From positions 152,638 to 216,637 of the forward strand of contig JAZSEA010000075.1 of assembly GCA_045531455.1 (NCBI GenBank): DNA of 64,000 nt. Reading direction: 5' to 3'. This stretch comes from CAG-390 sp045531455. GTDB lineage: Bacteria; Bacillota; Clostridia; Oscillospirales; CAG-272. The notes below the pieces were generated by a model. The model did not search any database and was not told the origin of the DNA. It saw only the letters and a program-made list of their open reading frames with translations. The translations under genes were made by a program, and so were the position numbers. The number at the start of each line of letters is the position of its first letter. Position 1 is the stretch's first letter. This document shows, in pieces, positions 26,947-36,503 of this stretch.

Positions 26947-27767
26947 CGCATCACGAATCCGAAGGCAACGAAGTTCAAAGCGATCATTCCGGCTACTGCG
27001 GCAAGCATTATCGCCAAAGCGAGATAATCCTTGAATTTCATCTTTGTAACGGTCATTCTCGTTCTTCCCGATCCGCCGTGATAGCAACGGCATTCCATTG
27101 CCGTAGCCAGTTCATCCGAACGTCTGAAAGCAGAGACAAATAATGGTATCAGCACGGGAATCAACGCCTTTGCTCTTTGAATAAGAGAGCCGTTCGTGAA
27201 ATCTGCGCCTCTTGCCTTCTGAGCGGTCATAATTTTTTCCGTTTCCTCGGAAAGTGCGGGAATAAATCGCAGTACAATCGACATCATCATTGCAAAATCA
27301 TGCACGGGTACCTTGATCTTCTTGAGAGGAGAAAGCAGGGATTCGATTGAATATGTCAGCTGAATAGGTGTCGTAGTAAAGGAGATAAGAACGCTCGAGG
27401 TCAAGATCAAGCATAAGATTCTGATAGCGATAAAGAGTGCATGCCAAAGACCCTCGGGATATAGCTCGATTATCCACCATTTAAAAAGTGGCTCTCCTTC
27501 GCCTTTAGTCAAAAAAATATTGATGATAAAGGTAAAGATCAATATGAAAATGATCGCGCGCAAAGATCGAAGAACGATTCTGAGCGGAATCTTAGATAGA
27601 AGCACTACGCTAATGGTGGCTACAAACAGGAAGGCGAAGGACGCAAGACTCTTGCAGAAAAATACGGCAACGATAAAAATTGTTGCAAGAAGAATTTTTG
27701 TTCTTCCGTCGAGTCTGTGAATTATTGAATCGGACGGATAATACTGACCGAGAGAAATGCTTTTCAT
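26943..27767 (-). CDS. ecfT: ECF transporter transmembrane (T) component
   Basis: Membrane scaffold that links the two ATPases to exchangeable substrate-binding S proteins in vitamin or metal uptake. About six hydrophobic helices are visible. The coupling helices carry the Ala-Arg-Gly motifs: AQKARGADFTNGS near residue 187 and AMECRCYHGG near 228 (the second motif reads CRC where ARG/CRG is usual). The start at 27767 follows GGAGG; a TTG two codons earlier is less likely. It overlaps ecfA2 by ATGA and truA by ATGA. No S component lies in the window, which fits a shared (group II) module. Confidence 0.93.
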   Translation of the reverse strand: MKSISLGQYYPSDSIIHRLDGRTKILLATIFIVAVFFCKSLASFAFLFVATISVVLLSKIPLRIVLRSLRAIIFILIFTFIINIFLTKGEGEPLFKWWIIELYPEGLWHALFIAIRILCLILTSSVLISFTTTPIQLTYSIESLLSPLKKIKVPVHDFAMMMSIVLRFIPALSEETEKIMTAQKARGADFTNGSLIQRAKALIPVLIPLFVSAFRRSDELATAMECRCYHGGSGRTRMTVTKMKFKDYLALAIMLAAVAGMIALNFVAFGFVMR

Positions 27768-28627
27768 TTGCAACCTCCTCCGATCAATTTGCAGAGAAAA
27801 TCTGCAGCTTGATCAACTGTATATATCGCTCCGTCGGCCTTATATCCTCTGTCAGCAAGCATCATTGCGATCCTTGTGATTTCGGGTACGTCGAGACCAG
27901 CATCCAGAAGGATATGAGGCTCCGAAAAGACTGAAGCAGTATCTCCTTCTGCCAGGAGCGCGCCGTTTCTGAGAACAGCGATGCGGTCACATCTTTCAGC
28001 CATATCTTCCATACTGTGAGATACTATGATCACGGTTGCATTTTCTGTCCTGCGATACTCTTCTATAGCGTCAAAAATATTTTTTCTGCCTTCGGGATCC
28101 AGTCCTGCCGCAGGCTCGTCAAGGACAAGGATCTCAGGCTTCATAGCCATGATTCCCGCAATTACAACTCTTCTCTTTTGACCGCCCGAAAGTTCAAATG
28201 GCGATTTCTCAAGCACGGAAGGATCGAGACCGACCAGCGCAGAATATCTTACAACGCGCTCGTTGATCTCTTCGGCATCAAGCCCCATATTCATAGGTCC
28301 GAATGCAATATCGGCAGAAACTGTTTCTTCAAAAAGCTGATACTCGGGATACTGCATTACTAGTCCGACACGGAATCTGATCTTTCCGATCTCTTTCGGA
28401 ACCGACCAGATGTCTTTTCCGTCGAGAAAAACAGTTCCCGACGAAGGGCGTTCGAGACCGTTGAGCAAGCGCACAAGCGTTGATTTGCCCGAGCCGGTAT
28501 GTCCGATTATACCCGTCACCGAGCCTTCTTCAATTGCCAGGTTAATGTTATTCAAGGCATGAGCCTCAAACGGTGTTTTTGCACCGTACACGTAGCTCAC
28601 GTCTTTAAGTTCAAGTTTATACTTCAT
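27764..28627 (-). CDS. ecfA2: ECF transporter ATPase (EcfA2-type)
   Basis: ABC ATPase of the ECF module. Walker A GHTGSGKSTLV is near residue 42, the Q-loop region reads VMQYPEYQLFEETV, the signature SGGQKRRV near 147, Walker B ILVLDEPAAGLDPEG and the switch His in IVSHSM. The MQYPEYQLFEETV wording is typical of EcfA2. The length of 287 is typical. It lies 39 bases after ecfA1. Confidence 0.94.
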   Translation of the reverse strand: MKYKLELKDVSYVYGAKTPFEAHALNNINLAIEEGSVTGIIGHTGSGKSTLVRLLNGLERPSSGTVFLDGKDIWSVPKEIGKIRFRVGLVMQYPEYQLFEETVSADIAFGPMNMGLDAEEINERVVRYSALVGLDPSVLEKSPFELSGGQKRRVVIAGIMAMKPEILVLDEPAAGLDPEGRKNIFDAIEEYRRTENATVIIVSHSMEDMAERCDRIAVLRNGALLAEGDTASVFSEPHILLDAGLDVPEITRIAMMLADRGYKADGAIYTVDQAADFLCKLIGGGCK

Positions 28628-28666
28628 TGTATTCCACGTTTCAAAACACTAAAAGTGCCTAATTTG

Positions 28667-29536
28667 TTAATTTGCTTCAATTAAAGCGCATATGCTTTCG
28701 ACTGCATCCTCCGAGGTTATCGGAATATCTTTGACATTGATACCGCATGCAGCAAGCTTATGCAGAAGGAGTGCGCTCTGCGGTAGTTCAAGACCCGCTT
28801 TTTTGATAAGAGCGGCGTCTGCGAAAATCTCCTTCGGAGTTGCATCGGCAATGATCTTACCGTTATCCATTACGATGATCCTGTCGGCACGTACCGCCTC
28901 GCTCATATGGTGGGTAATGTTCAAGACTGTAATTCCGCGGTCGCGAACCATATGCTCCATCGTATCAAGAACTTCAGCGCGACCGATGGGATCGAGCATT
29001 GCAGTAGATTCATCAAATATCATACAATCGGGCATCATAGCGATTATTCCCGCGATAGCAACTCTTTGCTTTTGTCCGCCCGAAAGTCTGTGCGGCTCGT
29101 GATGAGCAAATTCTGACATACCTACTGCAGCCAACGCATCGTCAACGCGCTTTCTAATCTCGGCAGAAGGTACCCCGATATTCTCGGGACCGAAAGCAAC
29201 GTCCTCTTCAACTATAGTAGCAACGATCTGGTTATCAGGATTCTGAAACACCATGCCGATACTTCTGCGAAGTTCGATAATCTCTTCGTCGGTAAGATCA
29301 CCGCAAACCGATTTGCCATCGATGAGTATATCGCCGCCGCTTGGTTCAAGAACGAGATTCAACAGTTTCGCAAAGGTAGATTTTCCTGATCCGTTTCTGC
29401 CAACAACCGCTACGTATTCTCCGCGTTCAATTGCAGTACTTACGCCGCGAAGGGCGAAGTTCTGTTCACTGTCTTCGGTGGCGGGATCATCATAGCTGAA
29501 GGTGAGATCCTTGGTTTCTATGAAATGAGCGCTCAT
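28667..29536 (-). CDS. ecfA1: ECF transporter ATPase (EcfA1-type)
   Basis: First ATPase of the ECF module. Walker A GRNGSGKSTFAK, Q-loop VFQNPDNQIVATIVEEDVAF (EcfA1 wording), signature LSGGQKQRVAIAG, Walker B CMIFDESTAMLDPIG, switch His NITHHMSEA. I start at the ATG at 29536 with GGAGGAG upstream, which gives 289 residues; the longer frame runs into the methyltransferase gene. It overlaps that gene by ATGA. Confidence 0.94.
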   Translation of the reverse strand: MSAHFIETKDLTFSYDDPATEDSEQNFALRGVSTAIERGEYVAVVGRNGSGKSTFAKLLNLVLEPSGGDILIDGKSVCGDLTDEEIIELRRSIGMVFQNPDNQIVATIVEEDVAFGPENIGVPSAEIRKRVDDALAAVGMSEFAHHEPHRLSGGQKQRVAIAGIIAMMPDCMIFDESTAMLDPIGRAEVLDTMEHMVRDRGITVLNITHHMSEAVRADRIIVMDNGKIIADATPKEIFADAALIKKAGLELPQSALLLHKLAACGINVKDIPITSEDAVESICALIEAN

Positions 29537-30411
29537 TTTCCATCTCCTCCAATGGAGGTCCATCTTGCACTCGCGCCCGCGGGCAAAGCGGTTCCTCTCG
29601 AAGCAACCGGGAGAGCAATCTCGCCCGCTTCGCATTTTCCACCGTATCTCGAAGTAATTTCAAGGTCGATCATATACTTCATAGTTAAAGGTGAAAGTCC
29701 GGTTGTATATGAATTGACGAGGAAAAATAAGGGTCTGTCGGAAAGAAGCTGAGCACAAAGCTTTATGAGCTCATCGATAGCTTCTTCGATCTTCCACACT
29801 TCACCGGAAGGACCTCTGCCGTACGAAGGAGGATCCATAATGATAGCTTCATATTTATGACCGCGTCGGATCTCGCGCTCGACGAATTTCTTGCAGTCAT
29901 CGACAATGTATCTGATAGGAGCGTCGGCGAGTCCCGAAAGAGCAGCGTTTTCCTTTGCCTGCGCTACCATACCCTTTGCAGCATCAACATGGCAAACGGA
30001 CGCGCCTGCGGCGGCAGCGGCGACTGTCGCGCCTCCTGTATACGCAAAGAGATTTAGGACTTTTACGGGATAGGGACAAGCCTTGATAAGAGAAGAAAAC
30101 CAATCCCAGTTCACAGCCTGCTCCGGGAAAAGTCCCGTATGCTTAAATCCCATAGGTCTCAGAACAAAATTCAAGTTACCGTATGAGATATTCCATTCCT
30201 TGGGAAGTCTATTCACCTTCCATCCGCCGCCTCCCGATGAAGAACGGTTATAAACGCCGTGCGCCTTTCTCCATTCGGGAAGGGTCTTTTCGGTCTTCCA
30301 TATTACCTGAGGGTCGGGACGTACAAGAATATAGTCTCCCCACTTTTCAAGTCGTTCTCCATCGGAAGTATCAAGCAATTTGTAATCTTTCCAATTTTCA
30401 GCAATCCACAT
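29533..30411 (-). CDS. SAM-dependent methyltransferase (RlmI/RlmK-like fold)
   Basis: Class I methyltransferase of about 292 residues, related to the catalytic domain of 23S rRNA cytosine methyltransferases (PF10672). The SAM site reads VLNLFAYTGGATVAAA with an acidic residue in HVDAAKG. The catalytic-type motif is MDPPSYGRG. The N-terminal PUA domain of RlmI is missing, so this may be a distinct enzyme. I start at the ATG at 30411; a TTG at 30420 overlapping the ruvC stop is possible, but the ACAGG ribosome site fits the ATG better. The substrate is not known. Confidence 0.8.
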   Translation of the reverse strand: MWIAENWKDYKLLDTSDGERLEKWGDYILVRPDPQVIWKTEKTLPEWRKAHGVYNRSSSGGGGWKVNRLPKEWNISYGNLNFVLRPMGFKHTGLFPEQAVNWDWFSSLIKACPYPVKVLNLFAYTGGATVAAAAAGASVCHVDAAKGMVAQAKENAALSGLADAPIRYIVDDCKKFVEREIRRGHKYEAIIMDPPSYGRGPSGEVWKIEEAIDELIKLCAQLLSDRPLFFLVNSYTTGLSPLTMKYMIDLEITSRYGGKCEAGEIALPVASRGTALPAGASARWTSIGGDGK

Positions 30412-30416
30412 ATCAA

Positions 30417-30920
30417 TCAAACCTGTCCGTTAAAGTATTTTGCAATTCTTGAACCTCCGCAATGGGCATGGCATATCGCAATTGCAAGAGCGTCAGCCGT
30501 ATCATCGGGTTTTGGCGGTGCAGGAAGCGACAAAAGCAGAGTAACCATTGTAATCACCTGTTTTTTATCCGCTCTTCCGTAACCAACAACCGATTGTTTA
30601 ACCTGCAGAGGCGTGTATTCATTGATATCAAGCTTATGATGCTCCGCGCACAAAAGGATCACTCCGCGAGCTTCGGCAACCCTGATACCCGTAGTAATAT
30701 TCGTATTGAAGAAAAGCTCCTCGATTGCTACTGCTTCCGGATAATATTTTTCGATTATCTCCGACAGATCCTTGTAGATCTTATCAAGTCGCTTCTCTAC
30801 CGTAAGCTTTGTCGGGGTCTGTATCGAACCGTAAGCAACGGGTACATGTTTAAAGCCGTTTGTCTCAATAACCCCCCATCCTATTGTTGCAAGTCCGGGG
30901 TCAATTCCTAAAATTCTCAT
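30417..30920 (-). CDS. ruvC: Holliday junction resolvase RuvC
   Basis: RuvC cuts Holliday junctions after RuvAB branch migration. RILGIDPGLATIGWGVIE contains the first catalytic Asp (residue 7); VAIEELFFNTN supplies Glu68, and the C-terminal PPKPDDTADALAIAICHAH the remaining acidic residues. The length of 167 is typical. It is the first gene after a consensus promoter and is divergent from the YfhO-ruvA-ruvB cluster, so the three Ruv genes are split over two opposite transcripts from one intergenic region. Confidence 0.97.
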   Translation of the reverse strand: MRILGIDPGLATIGWGVIETNGFKHVPVAYGSIQTPTKLTVEKRLDKIYKDLSEIIEKYYPEAVAIEELFFNTNITTGIRVAEARGVILLCAEHHKLDINEYTPLQVKQSVVGYGRADKKQVITMVTLLLSLPAPPKPDDTADALAIAICHAHCGGSRIAKYFNGQV

Positions 30921-30955
30921 ATATATCCCTACTACTCAAAAATTAACCATTATAG

Positions 30956-30984
30956 ATTATACCACAATTCCGTTAGAATGTCAA
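30956..30984 (-). promoter_or_regulatory. Consensus sigma-A promoter of the ruvC-clpE gene run
   Basis: On the minus strand a perfect TTGACA (30984-30979), a 17-base spacer and a perfect TATAAT (30961-30956). The predicted start is near 30949, about 29 bases before ruvC. Confidence 0.92.
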
Positions 30985-31056
30985 ATAGGATTATGAATAT
31001 TTTTATTTATTATTTGTATCTTTTATTTGTTTCTTTAAAAAAATCTCACAAACTTG

Positions 31057-31085
31057 TTTACTTATTTCTTTTTTTATGTTATAAT
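31057..31085 (+). promoter_or_regulatory. Sigma-A promoter of the yfhO-ruvAB cluster
   Basis: TTTACT (31057-31062), a 17-base AT-rich spacer and a perfect TATAAT (31080-31085). The predicted start is about 25 bases before the ATG at 31117, with AACGGAG as ribosome site. Confidence 0.75.
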
Positions 31086-31116
31086 TAACATTAACAATGT
31101 TTAACGGAGAATTACT

Positions 31117-33981
31117 ATGTTCAGCTTTCGTAAGGCAAAATCAAATATAAACGACACCACCGCTCTTGCACAAACAAAACGTAAGGGCTTATTTGGAATT
31201 GATAAAAAATATTCCTATCTCGCTTACTGCTTTGGCATTCCCGCGATCTTGTATTTTCTTATATATCTCTCGATGGGGCTTCATCCCTTCGGCAACGGAT
31301 CGGTGCTTGTTCTTGACCTCAACGGACAGTACGTGTATTTCTACGAGGCTCTCAGGAATGCGGTAGTAGGCGATACGTCTCTGCTTTATTCCTTCGCAAG
31401 ACAGCTTGGAGGTGAGTTCCTCGGAATATACGCATATTACGTTGCAAGTCCTTTCTCATATATAGTTTGTCTCTTCCCGCAGGACAGAATGCTCGAAGCG
31501 CTTCTCTGCATCTTCCTCATCAAAGCAGGTATTTCGGGTCTCACAATGGGATATTATCTCCACAAAACTGCCGAGAGATTGAACAAGACCAATGTCATTA
31601 TCTGTTCGGTTTTATATTCAATGTGCTCTTATGCTGTTGTTCAGCAGCATAACTCAATGTGGATCGACGCACTTATGTGGCTGCCTCTTCTCACTCTCGG
31701 CATTGAGGAGCTGATCAAGAACGGAAAGTACAAGCTCTTTGTTTCGATGCTTGCATTGACACTTATGAGTAACTTCTACATCGGTTATATGGCTTGTATT
31801 TATACCGCGGCATATTTCTTTTACTACTACTTTGCCAACAACGAAGGCGACCGCAATAACCCCAACTTTGAAAAGAATCACTTCCTCAAATCTTTCTTGA
31901 GGATCGGTGTATTCTCTGTACTTGCCATAGGCATTTCTATGGTGATCGTTGCCTCGGCGTATTACTCGCTCCAGTTTGGTAAGAACGAGTTCTCAAATCC
32001 GAATTTTTCGTTCTCGGTACGTTTTGACATAATTGATTTTCTGACGAAATTCTTCCCCGGTTCCTACGATACCGTAAGACCCGAAGGTCTCCCGTTTGTT
32101 TACTGCGGAGTACTCACTCTTTTCTGCGTCCCTCTTTATTTTCTTTCAAAGAAATTCACAACAAGAGAAAAGGTATTCTCTGCCGGTCTGATCGCATTCT
32201 TCGTATTATCCTTCTCGATCAATACCTTAGATATGATCTGGCACGGCTTCCAGAAGCCCAACTGGCTTAACTACCGCTATTCCTTTATGCTTTGCTTCAT
32301 TCTTGTAGTGATAGCATACAAGGGAATGGGACAGATAAGACGCGCATCATCCAGAACCGTAGGATTTATGGGCGCAATGATGATCCTATTCCTCGCGATC
32401 GCACAAAAATTCACCTATCACGCTGTCGTTGAAAGAATAAGCGGCAAGGTTGAATTTGATCAGCCCCTCAAGGAGCTTGAGATGATCTGGCTCTCGATTC
32501 TGTGCGTAATTATGGTAGGCATCATTCTCTGCGTCATGATAAGAACCAAGAGACGGCAGACTGCATCACTTATGCTGCTCGTTTTCGTATGTATTGAAGC
32601 GTTTGGAAGCGGAATCGTTAATTGCGTTGAATTCGGCGATGACGTTATTTATTCATCCTACAGCAGTTACAACGATTTCGTCGGTTCGCTGAGACCTCTT
32701 ACCGAAGATATACTTGAGAGCGACCCATCGTTCTACAGATACGAAAAGAACGTTCACCGTAAATATTGCGACAATATGGCTCTTAACATCCGTGGTCTGA
32801 CGAACTCCACGTCGACCCTTAACAAAGAGACCATAAAGTTCCTCAATAATCTCGGTTATGCTTCAAAATCTCATTGGTCGAAGTACCTTGGCGGAAATCT
32901 GATATCCGATTCTCTGCTTGGAATTAAATATATCATTGATTCCGAGACCTCCGATATTTCAGCATACTATGACCTTACCGAGCTCGATCCGATAACTTAC
33001 AACAAAACAGATTATTATGCTTATATCAACGATCACGCTTTGTCCCTCGCTTACAGCGTTGACCCTGCCGTTATCGATTTTGAGTTTGAAGGAAAAACAC
33101 CTTTCGAGAAGCTCAACTCTCTTCTGAGCACTATGATCGGTTCGGAAGACATTCTCAATTATTTCATTCCTGTTGAAGTTGAAGAATCGACGAGCAATCT
33201 TTCAACAAAAAAGAATTCGTCTTATCACGAGTATCGCCCCGAGGTCACGGGAAGCTCTGCTACTTTGACTTACACGTTTACCACAGTTAATGCGGGGGAG
33301 TATTTCTTCTACCTGCCTTCCGATTACCCCAGAGAGGTTGATCTTAAGGTAAACAACAAATCGCACGGTACGTTCTACGCCAGCGAAACCACCAGAATCG
33401 TTTCTCTCGGATTCTTCGATGAAGGTGAAACTGTAAACGTCGGTATGACGCTGAAGGCTGACGTTCTTTACGTTACTCCTAACGTAAGCTCGGTTTATTA
33501 TATGGATATCGAGCTTGCAGAAACAGCACTTAATCAGCTTGCAACAGAGCAGATGGAGATCTCCGAAGACTGGTCCGAGGATCATATCACGGGAACCTAT
33601 ACGACTTCTGCAGAAAACACGACCGTCTTCACGACTCTGCCCTACGATGAGGGCTGGAAGGTTTTCGTTGACGGCGAGCAGATCGAGTACGTCAAGGCAC
33701 TCGAAGCCGTGATCGCATTCGAGATAAACGGTGCAGGCGAACACAAAGTTGAATTCAAATATGCTCCCAAGACCTTTACTCTCGGACTAACGATTTCTCT
33801 GCTTTCTCTAGTTCTGTTTATTCTGATAATCATATTTGAAAAACCTCTTGCAATCGTATGGAACAGGATAGCCGAAGAAATCGATACCAAAAAGGAGTCC
33901 AAGAAGAACCTGCAAACGGCGGAAGTTGAAGTAGAAATTACCGAAAGCGAAGAATCTCAGGATAATCCTTCGGAGGAATAA
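31117..33981 (+). CDS. YfhO-family membrane glycosyltransferase-like protein
   Basis: Large (954 aa) GT-C-type membrane protein. After a 30-residue cytoplasmic tail, about a dozen hydrophobic helices occupy residues 35-500. The first extracytoplasmic loop has LDLNGQYVYFYEALR, with the acidic residue expected in GT-C catalysis, and the YfhO phrases LLYSFARQLGGEF and YSMCSYAV are present. Residues 510-900 form an extracellular domain, ending in one more helix (about 895-917) and an acidic tail. In Bacillus, YfhO glycosylates lipoteichoic acid. It is followed after one base by ruvA, so translation may be coupled. Confidence 0.85.
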   Translation: MFSFRKAKSNINDTTALAQTKRKGLFGIDKKYSYLAYCFGIPAILYFLIYLSMGLHPFGNGSVLVLDLNGQYVYFYEALRNAVVGDTSLLYSFARQLGGEFLGIYAYYVASPFSYIVCLFPQDRMLEALLCIFLIKAGISGLTMGYYLHKTAERLNKTNVIICSVLYSMCSYAVVQQHNSMWIDALMWLPLLTLGIEELIKNGKYKLFVSMLALTLMSNFYIGYMACIYTAAYFFYYYFANNEGDRNNPNFEKNHFLKSFLRIGVFSVLAIGISMVIVASAYYSLQFGKNEFSNPNFSFSVRFDIIDFLTKFFPGSYDTVRPEGLPFVYCGVLTLFCVPLYFLSKKFTTREKVFSAGLIAFFVLSFSINTLDMIWHGFQKPNWLNYRYSFMLCFILVVIAYKGMGQIRRASSRTVGFMGAMMILFLAIAQKFTYHAVVERISGKVEFDQPLKELEMIWLSILCVIMVGIILCVMIRTKRRQTASLMLLVFVCIEAFGSGIVNCVEFGDDVIYSSYSSYNDFVGSLRPLTEDILESDPSFYRYEKNVHRKYCDNMALNIRGLTNSTSTLNKETIKFLNNLGYASKSHWSKYLGGNLISDSLLGIKYIIDSETSDISAYYDLTELDPITYNKTDYYAYINDHALSLAYSVDPAVIDFEFEGKTPFEKLNSLLSTMIGSEDILNYFIPVEVEESTSNLSTKKNSSYHEYRPEVTGSSATLTYTFTTVNAGEYFFYLPSDYPREVDLKVNNKSHGTFYASETTRIVSLGFFDEGETVNVGMTLKADVLYVTPNVSSVYYMDIELAETALNQLATEQMEISEDWSEDHITGTYTTSAENTTVFTTLPYDEGWKVFVDGEQIEYVKALEAVIAFEINGAGEHKVEFKYAPKTFTLGLTISLLSLVLFILIIIFEKPLAIVWNRIAEEIDTKKESKKNLQTAEVEVEITESEESQDNPSEE

Positions 33982-33982
33982 A

Positions 33983-34597
33983 ATGTTTTACTATATAAAA
34001 GGAAAGCTCGTCCTCAACGAGGATTCAAAAGTCGCTATTGATGCTGGCGGAGTTGCTTACTTGATGACAGTCAGCGCAAACACGCAGACTGCTATTTCAA
34101 CCAAATCTTTCAACGGAGAGAACGAAATCATTCTCTATACGCACCTTTCCGTACGTGAAGACGGAATTGAGCTCTTTGGCTTCAAGGATACCGCAGAGCT
34201 CAATATGTTCAAGCTTCTTACCTCGGTGTCCGGAGTTGGCCCCAAGGCTGCTATGGCAATTCTGTCCTTTATGACTCCCGACGGTATCGCAATAGCGATA
34301 TGCACGGAAGATAAAAAATCCATTTCTAAAGCTCCCAGTATCGGTCCAAAAACAGCCGCACGAATCATTCTGGAGCTAAAGGACAAAATGAATGTCAAAT
34401 CCTCCGAGATTTCGGTCGTTGACACTCCCGCTTTTGTTGTTCCGCAAGGCTCGGGCAAATACAATGAAGCGATCGATGCTCTCACCGTACTCGGCTTCAA
34501 CCGCAACGTTGCCACAGACGCATTGAAATCTATCGACATTGCCAATCTCGAGTTAGAGGACATTATACGTGAAGCTTTAAAAAAATTAATGAAATGA
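33983..34597 (+). CDS. ruvA: Holliday junction branch migration protein RuvA
   Basis: RuvA binds the four-way junction and loads RuvB. The OB domain starts MFYYIKGKLV. The two helix-hairpin-helix motifs read LTSVSGVGPKAAMAIL and SKAPSIGPKTAARIILELKDK. The C-terminal domain III (YNEAIDALTVLGFNRNVATDAL) contacts RuvB. The length of 204 is typical. Confidence 0.97.
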   Translation: MFYYIKGKLVLNEDSKVAIDAGGVAYLMTVSANTQTAISTKSFNGENEIILYTHLSVREDGIELFGFKDTAELNMFKLLTSVSGVGPKAAMAILSFMTPDGIAIAICTEDKKSISKAPSIGPKTAARIILELKDKMNVKSSEISVVDTPAFVVPQGSGKYNEAIDALTVLGFNRNVATDALKSIDIANLELEDIIREALKKLMK

Positions 34598-34614
34598 TCT
34601 GTTAAGGAATTAAA

Positions 34615-35706
34615 ATGAACGAAGAATTTGATTTTGAAAACCGAATTATGAATTCCTCATACATTCCTACCGAAGATGAGCTCGATACCTCTCTTCGTCC
34701 TCACAGACTTGAGGATTATATCGGTCAGGAAAAGGTTAAGGAAAATCTCAAGGTTTATATTGAAGCCGCAAAAATACGTAAGGACACGCTCGACCACGTG
34801 CTTCTTTACGGACCTCCCGGTCTCGGCAAGACTACTCTCGCTGCAATCATAGCCGCAGAAATGGGTGTAAATTTCAGAGTTACATCGGGACCCGCAATAG
34901 AAAAGCAAGGTGATCTTGCCGCTTTACTGACCAATCTGCAGCCCGGAGACGTACTCTTCATCGATGAGATACACCGAATGCAAAGAGCAGTTGAAGAGAT
35001 CCTTTATCCCGCGATGGAGGATCACGTAATTGATATTATCATAGGAAAAGGTCCTGCTGCACGAAGCATCAGAATTGATCTCGCACCATTTACTCTGATC
35101 GGAGCAACGACCCGCGCAGGTCAGTTGTCAACACCTCTGCGCGACAGATTCGGTGTCATATCGCGTCTCGAACTTTATACCCCCGACGAACTTGCTTCCA
35201 TTGTTACAAGAAGCGCTGGCATTCTCGGATTACCTATCAGTCACGACGGCGCACTCGAGATTGCTTCGAGATCTCGTGGTACCCCCCGAATAGCAAACAG
35301 GCTTTTGAAACGAGTCCGTGACTTTGCTCAAGTCAAGGGACGCGACATCATTGATGCTGACATAGCATCCTTTGCATTGACTAAACTTGAAATCGATGCG
35401 CTCGGTCTCGATAACACCGATAGAAGAATGCTCGAAACAATAATTAAATTTTATAACGGAGGGCCTGTTGGTCTTGACACGCTTGCCGCTACCGTGGGTG
35501 AGGAAGCAATTACCATAGAGGATGTTTATGAGCCTTATCTGATTCAGCTCGGCTTCATTTCAAGAACACCTCGAGGCAGATGCGCAACATTCCGCGCCTA
35601 TGAGCATCTCGGACTGCAACCGCCTGTTTCAAACGCACAATCCATCCTCGAGCAAATGAAGATCGACGACGAGATTACTACAGAAAAGGAGAATAACCAT
35701 GAATAA
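34615..35706 (+). CDS. ruvB: Holliday junction branch migration helicase RuvB
   Basis: AAA+ motor that drives branch migration. LRPHRLEDYIGQEKVKENL is the family start. Walker A is YGPPGLGKTTLA, Walker B LFIDEIHRM, sensor 1 GATTRAGQLSTPLRDRFG and the arginine finger region follows. The C-terminal winged helix includes FISRTPRGRCAT. The length of 363 is about 20 longer than usual because of a charged C-terminal tail. The downstream membrane protein gene overlaps its end by 8 bases. Confidence 0.98.
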   Translation: MNEEFDFENRIMNSSYIPTEDELDTSLRPHRLEDYIGQEKVKENLKVYIEAAKIRKDTLDHVLLYGPPGLGKTTLAAIIAAEMGVNFRVTSGPAIEKQGDLAALLTNLQPGDVLFIDEIHRMQRAVEEILYPAMEDHVIDIIIGKGPAARSIRIDLAPFTLIGATTRAGQLSTPLRDRFGVISRLELYTPDELASIVTRSAGILGLPISHDGALEIASRSRGTPRIANRLLKRVRDFAQVKGRDIIDADIASFALTKLEIDALGLDNTDRRMLETIIKFYNGGPVGLDTLAATVGEEAITIEDVYEPYLIQLGFISRTPRGRCATFRAYEHLGLQPPVSNAQSILEQMKIDDEITTEKENNHE

Positions 35707-36478
35707 ATCAAACAGCATTTTCAGTTCTCCTCAATTTCCGATCTATCTTTTGTCTTTGATCGTTGCTGTATTTAACTCTTGCCTGCTTTCACCGATATAT
35801 ATTCAGATAGAAAACAATATAACTTTTGAGTACACGCCTCTGCCGATTATATTAAACTACGTAATCCTGCTTTTTGACGTACTATATATTGCGCTCCTCT
35901 TTTCCTCGGTATCATTTTCTGTTTATTCAGTCCATAAGGGAATTGGAAAGAAAAGCAGCGCGATTATTCCGACTATTGCTATAGTCTTTCTCAAGCACGT
36001 TCTTAACCTGGCGGCATCCTCCATCATTGACAGCTATATAGACGTCTCGTTTGATATCCCGATGACCTTGTATCTGATAGTTATAGACCTGCTTATGATT
36101 TTGGTAGTTGCGATCGTTGCAAATCATTATTCGAGGAAGCATTTCGCTCATGCTAAAGCTATGGCAAAAGCTTCAAAGTATCTTGAAGCTGTGGAATACA
36201 ATGAGATCGACGACGTTTTTCCATTCAAGGGATTCTGGAAATTCAAAAGCCATCCCGTATTGTTGCCCGTTTTTATCGGAGCTGTAATTTCTGCGGGATT
36301 ATTCGTAATTCAAAGATTATATGCAGACATAGTCGTCCTCGGCGCCCCTTCTACTTTTGCGGAAATTATTGATATTACAATTTCTTACACAACCGACATT
36401 CTTTACGGGATTATTGCTTATGCAACTTCATATTTTGCATCTGCATATATTTTCTTAAAACACACAGAAAATAACTAA
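35699..36478 (+). CDS. Membrane protein of unknown function (259 aa)
   Basis: I do not recognise this protein. It has about six hydrophobic segments (near residues 14-32, 46-75, 85-108, 122-145, 190-212 and 232-252) and one polar cytoplasmic stretch of about 40 residues (AKAMAKASKYLEAVEYNEID) in the middle. AAGGAG lies before the ATG. It overlaps ruvB by 8 bases and the dehydrogenase gene follows after 25 bases, so it is part of the same transcript. Nothing in it suggests a role in recombination. Confidence 0.6.
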   Translation: MNKSNSIFSSPQFPIYLLSLIVAVFNSCLLSPIYIQIENNITFEYTPLPIILNYVILLFDVLYIALLFSSVSFSVYSVHKGIGKKSSAIIPTIAIVFLKHVLNLAASSIIDSYIDVSFDIPMTLYLIVIDLLMILVVAIVANHYSRKHFAHAKAMAKASKYLEAVEYNEIDDVFPFKGFWKFKSHPVLLPVFIGAVISAGLFVIQRLYADIVVLGAPSTFAEIIDITISYTTDILYGIIAYATSYFASAYIFLKHTENN

Positions 36479-36503
36479 TACTAATTAAAGGTAGGTATTT
36501 ATT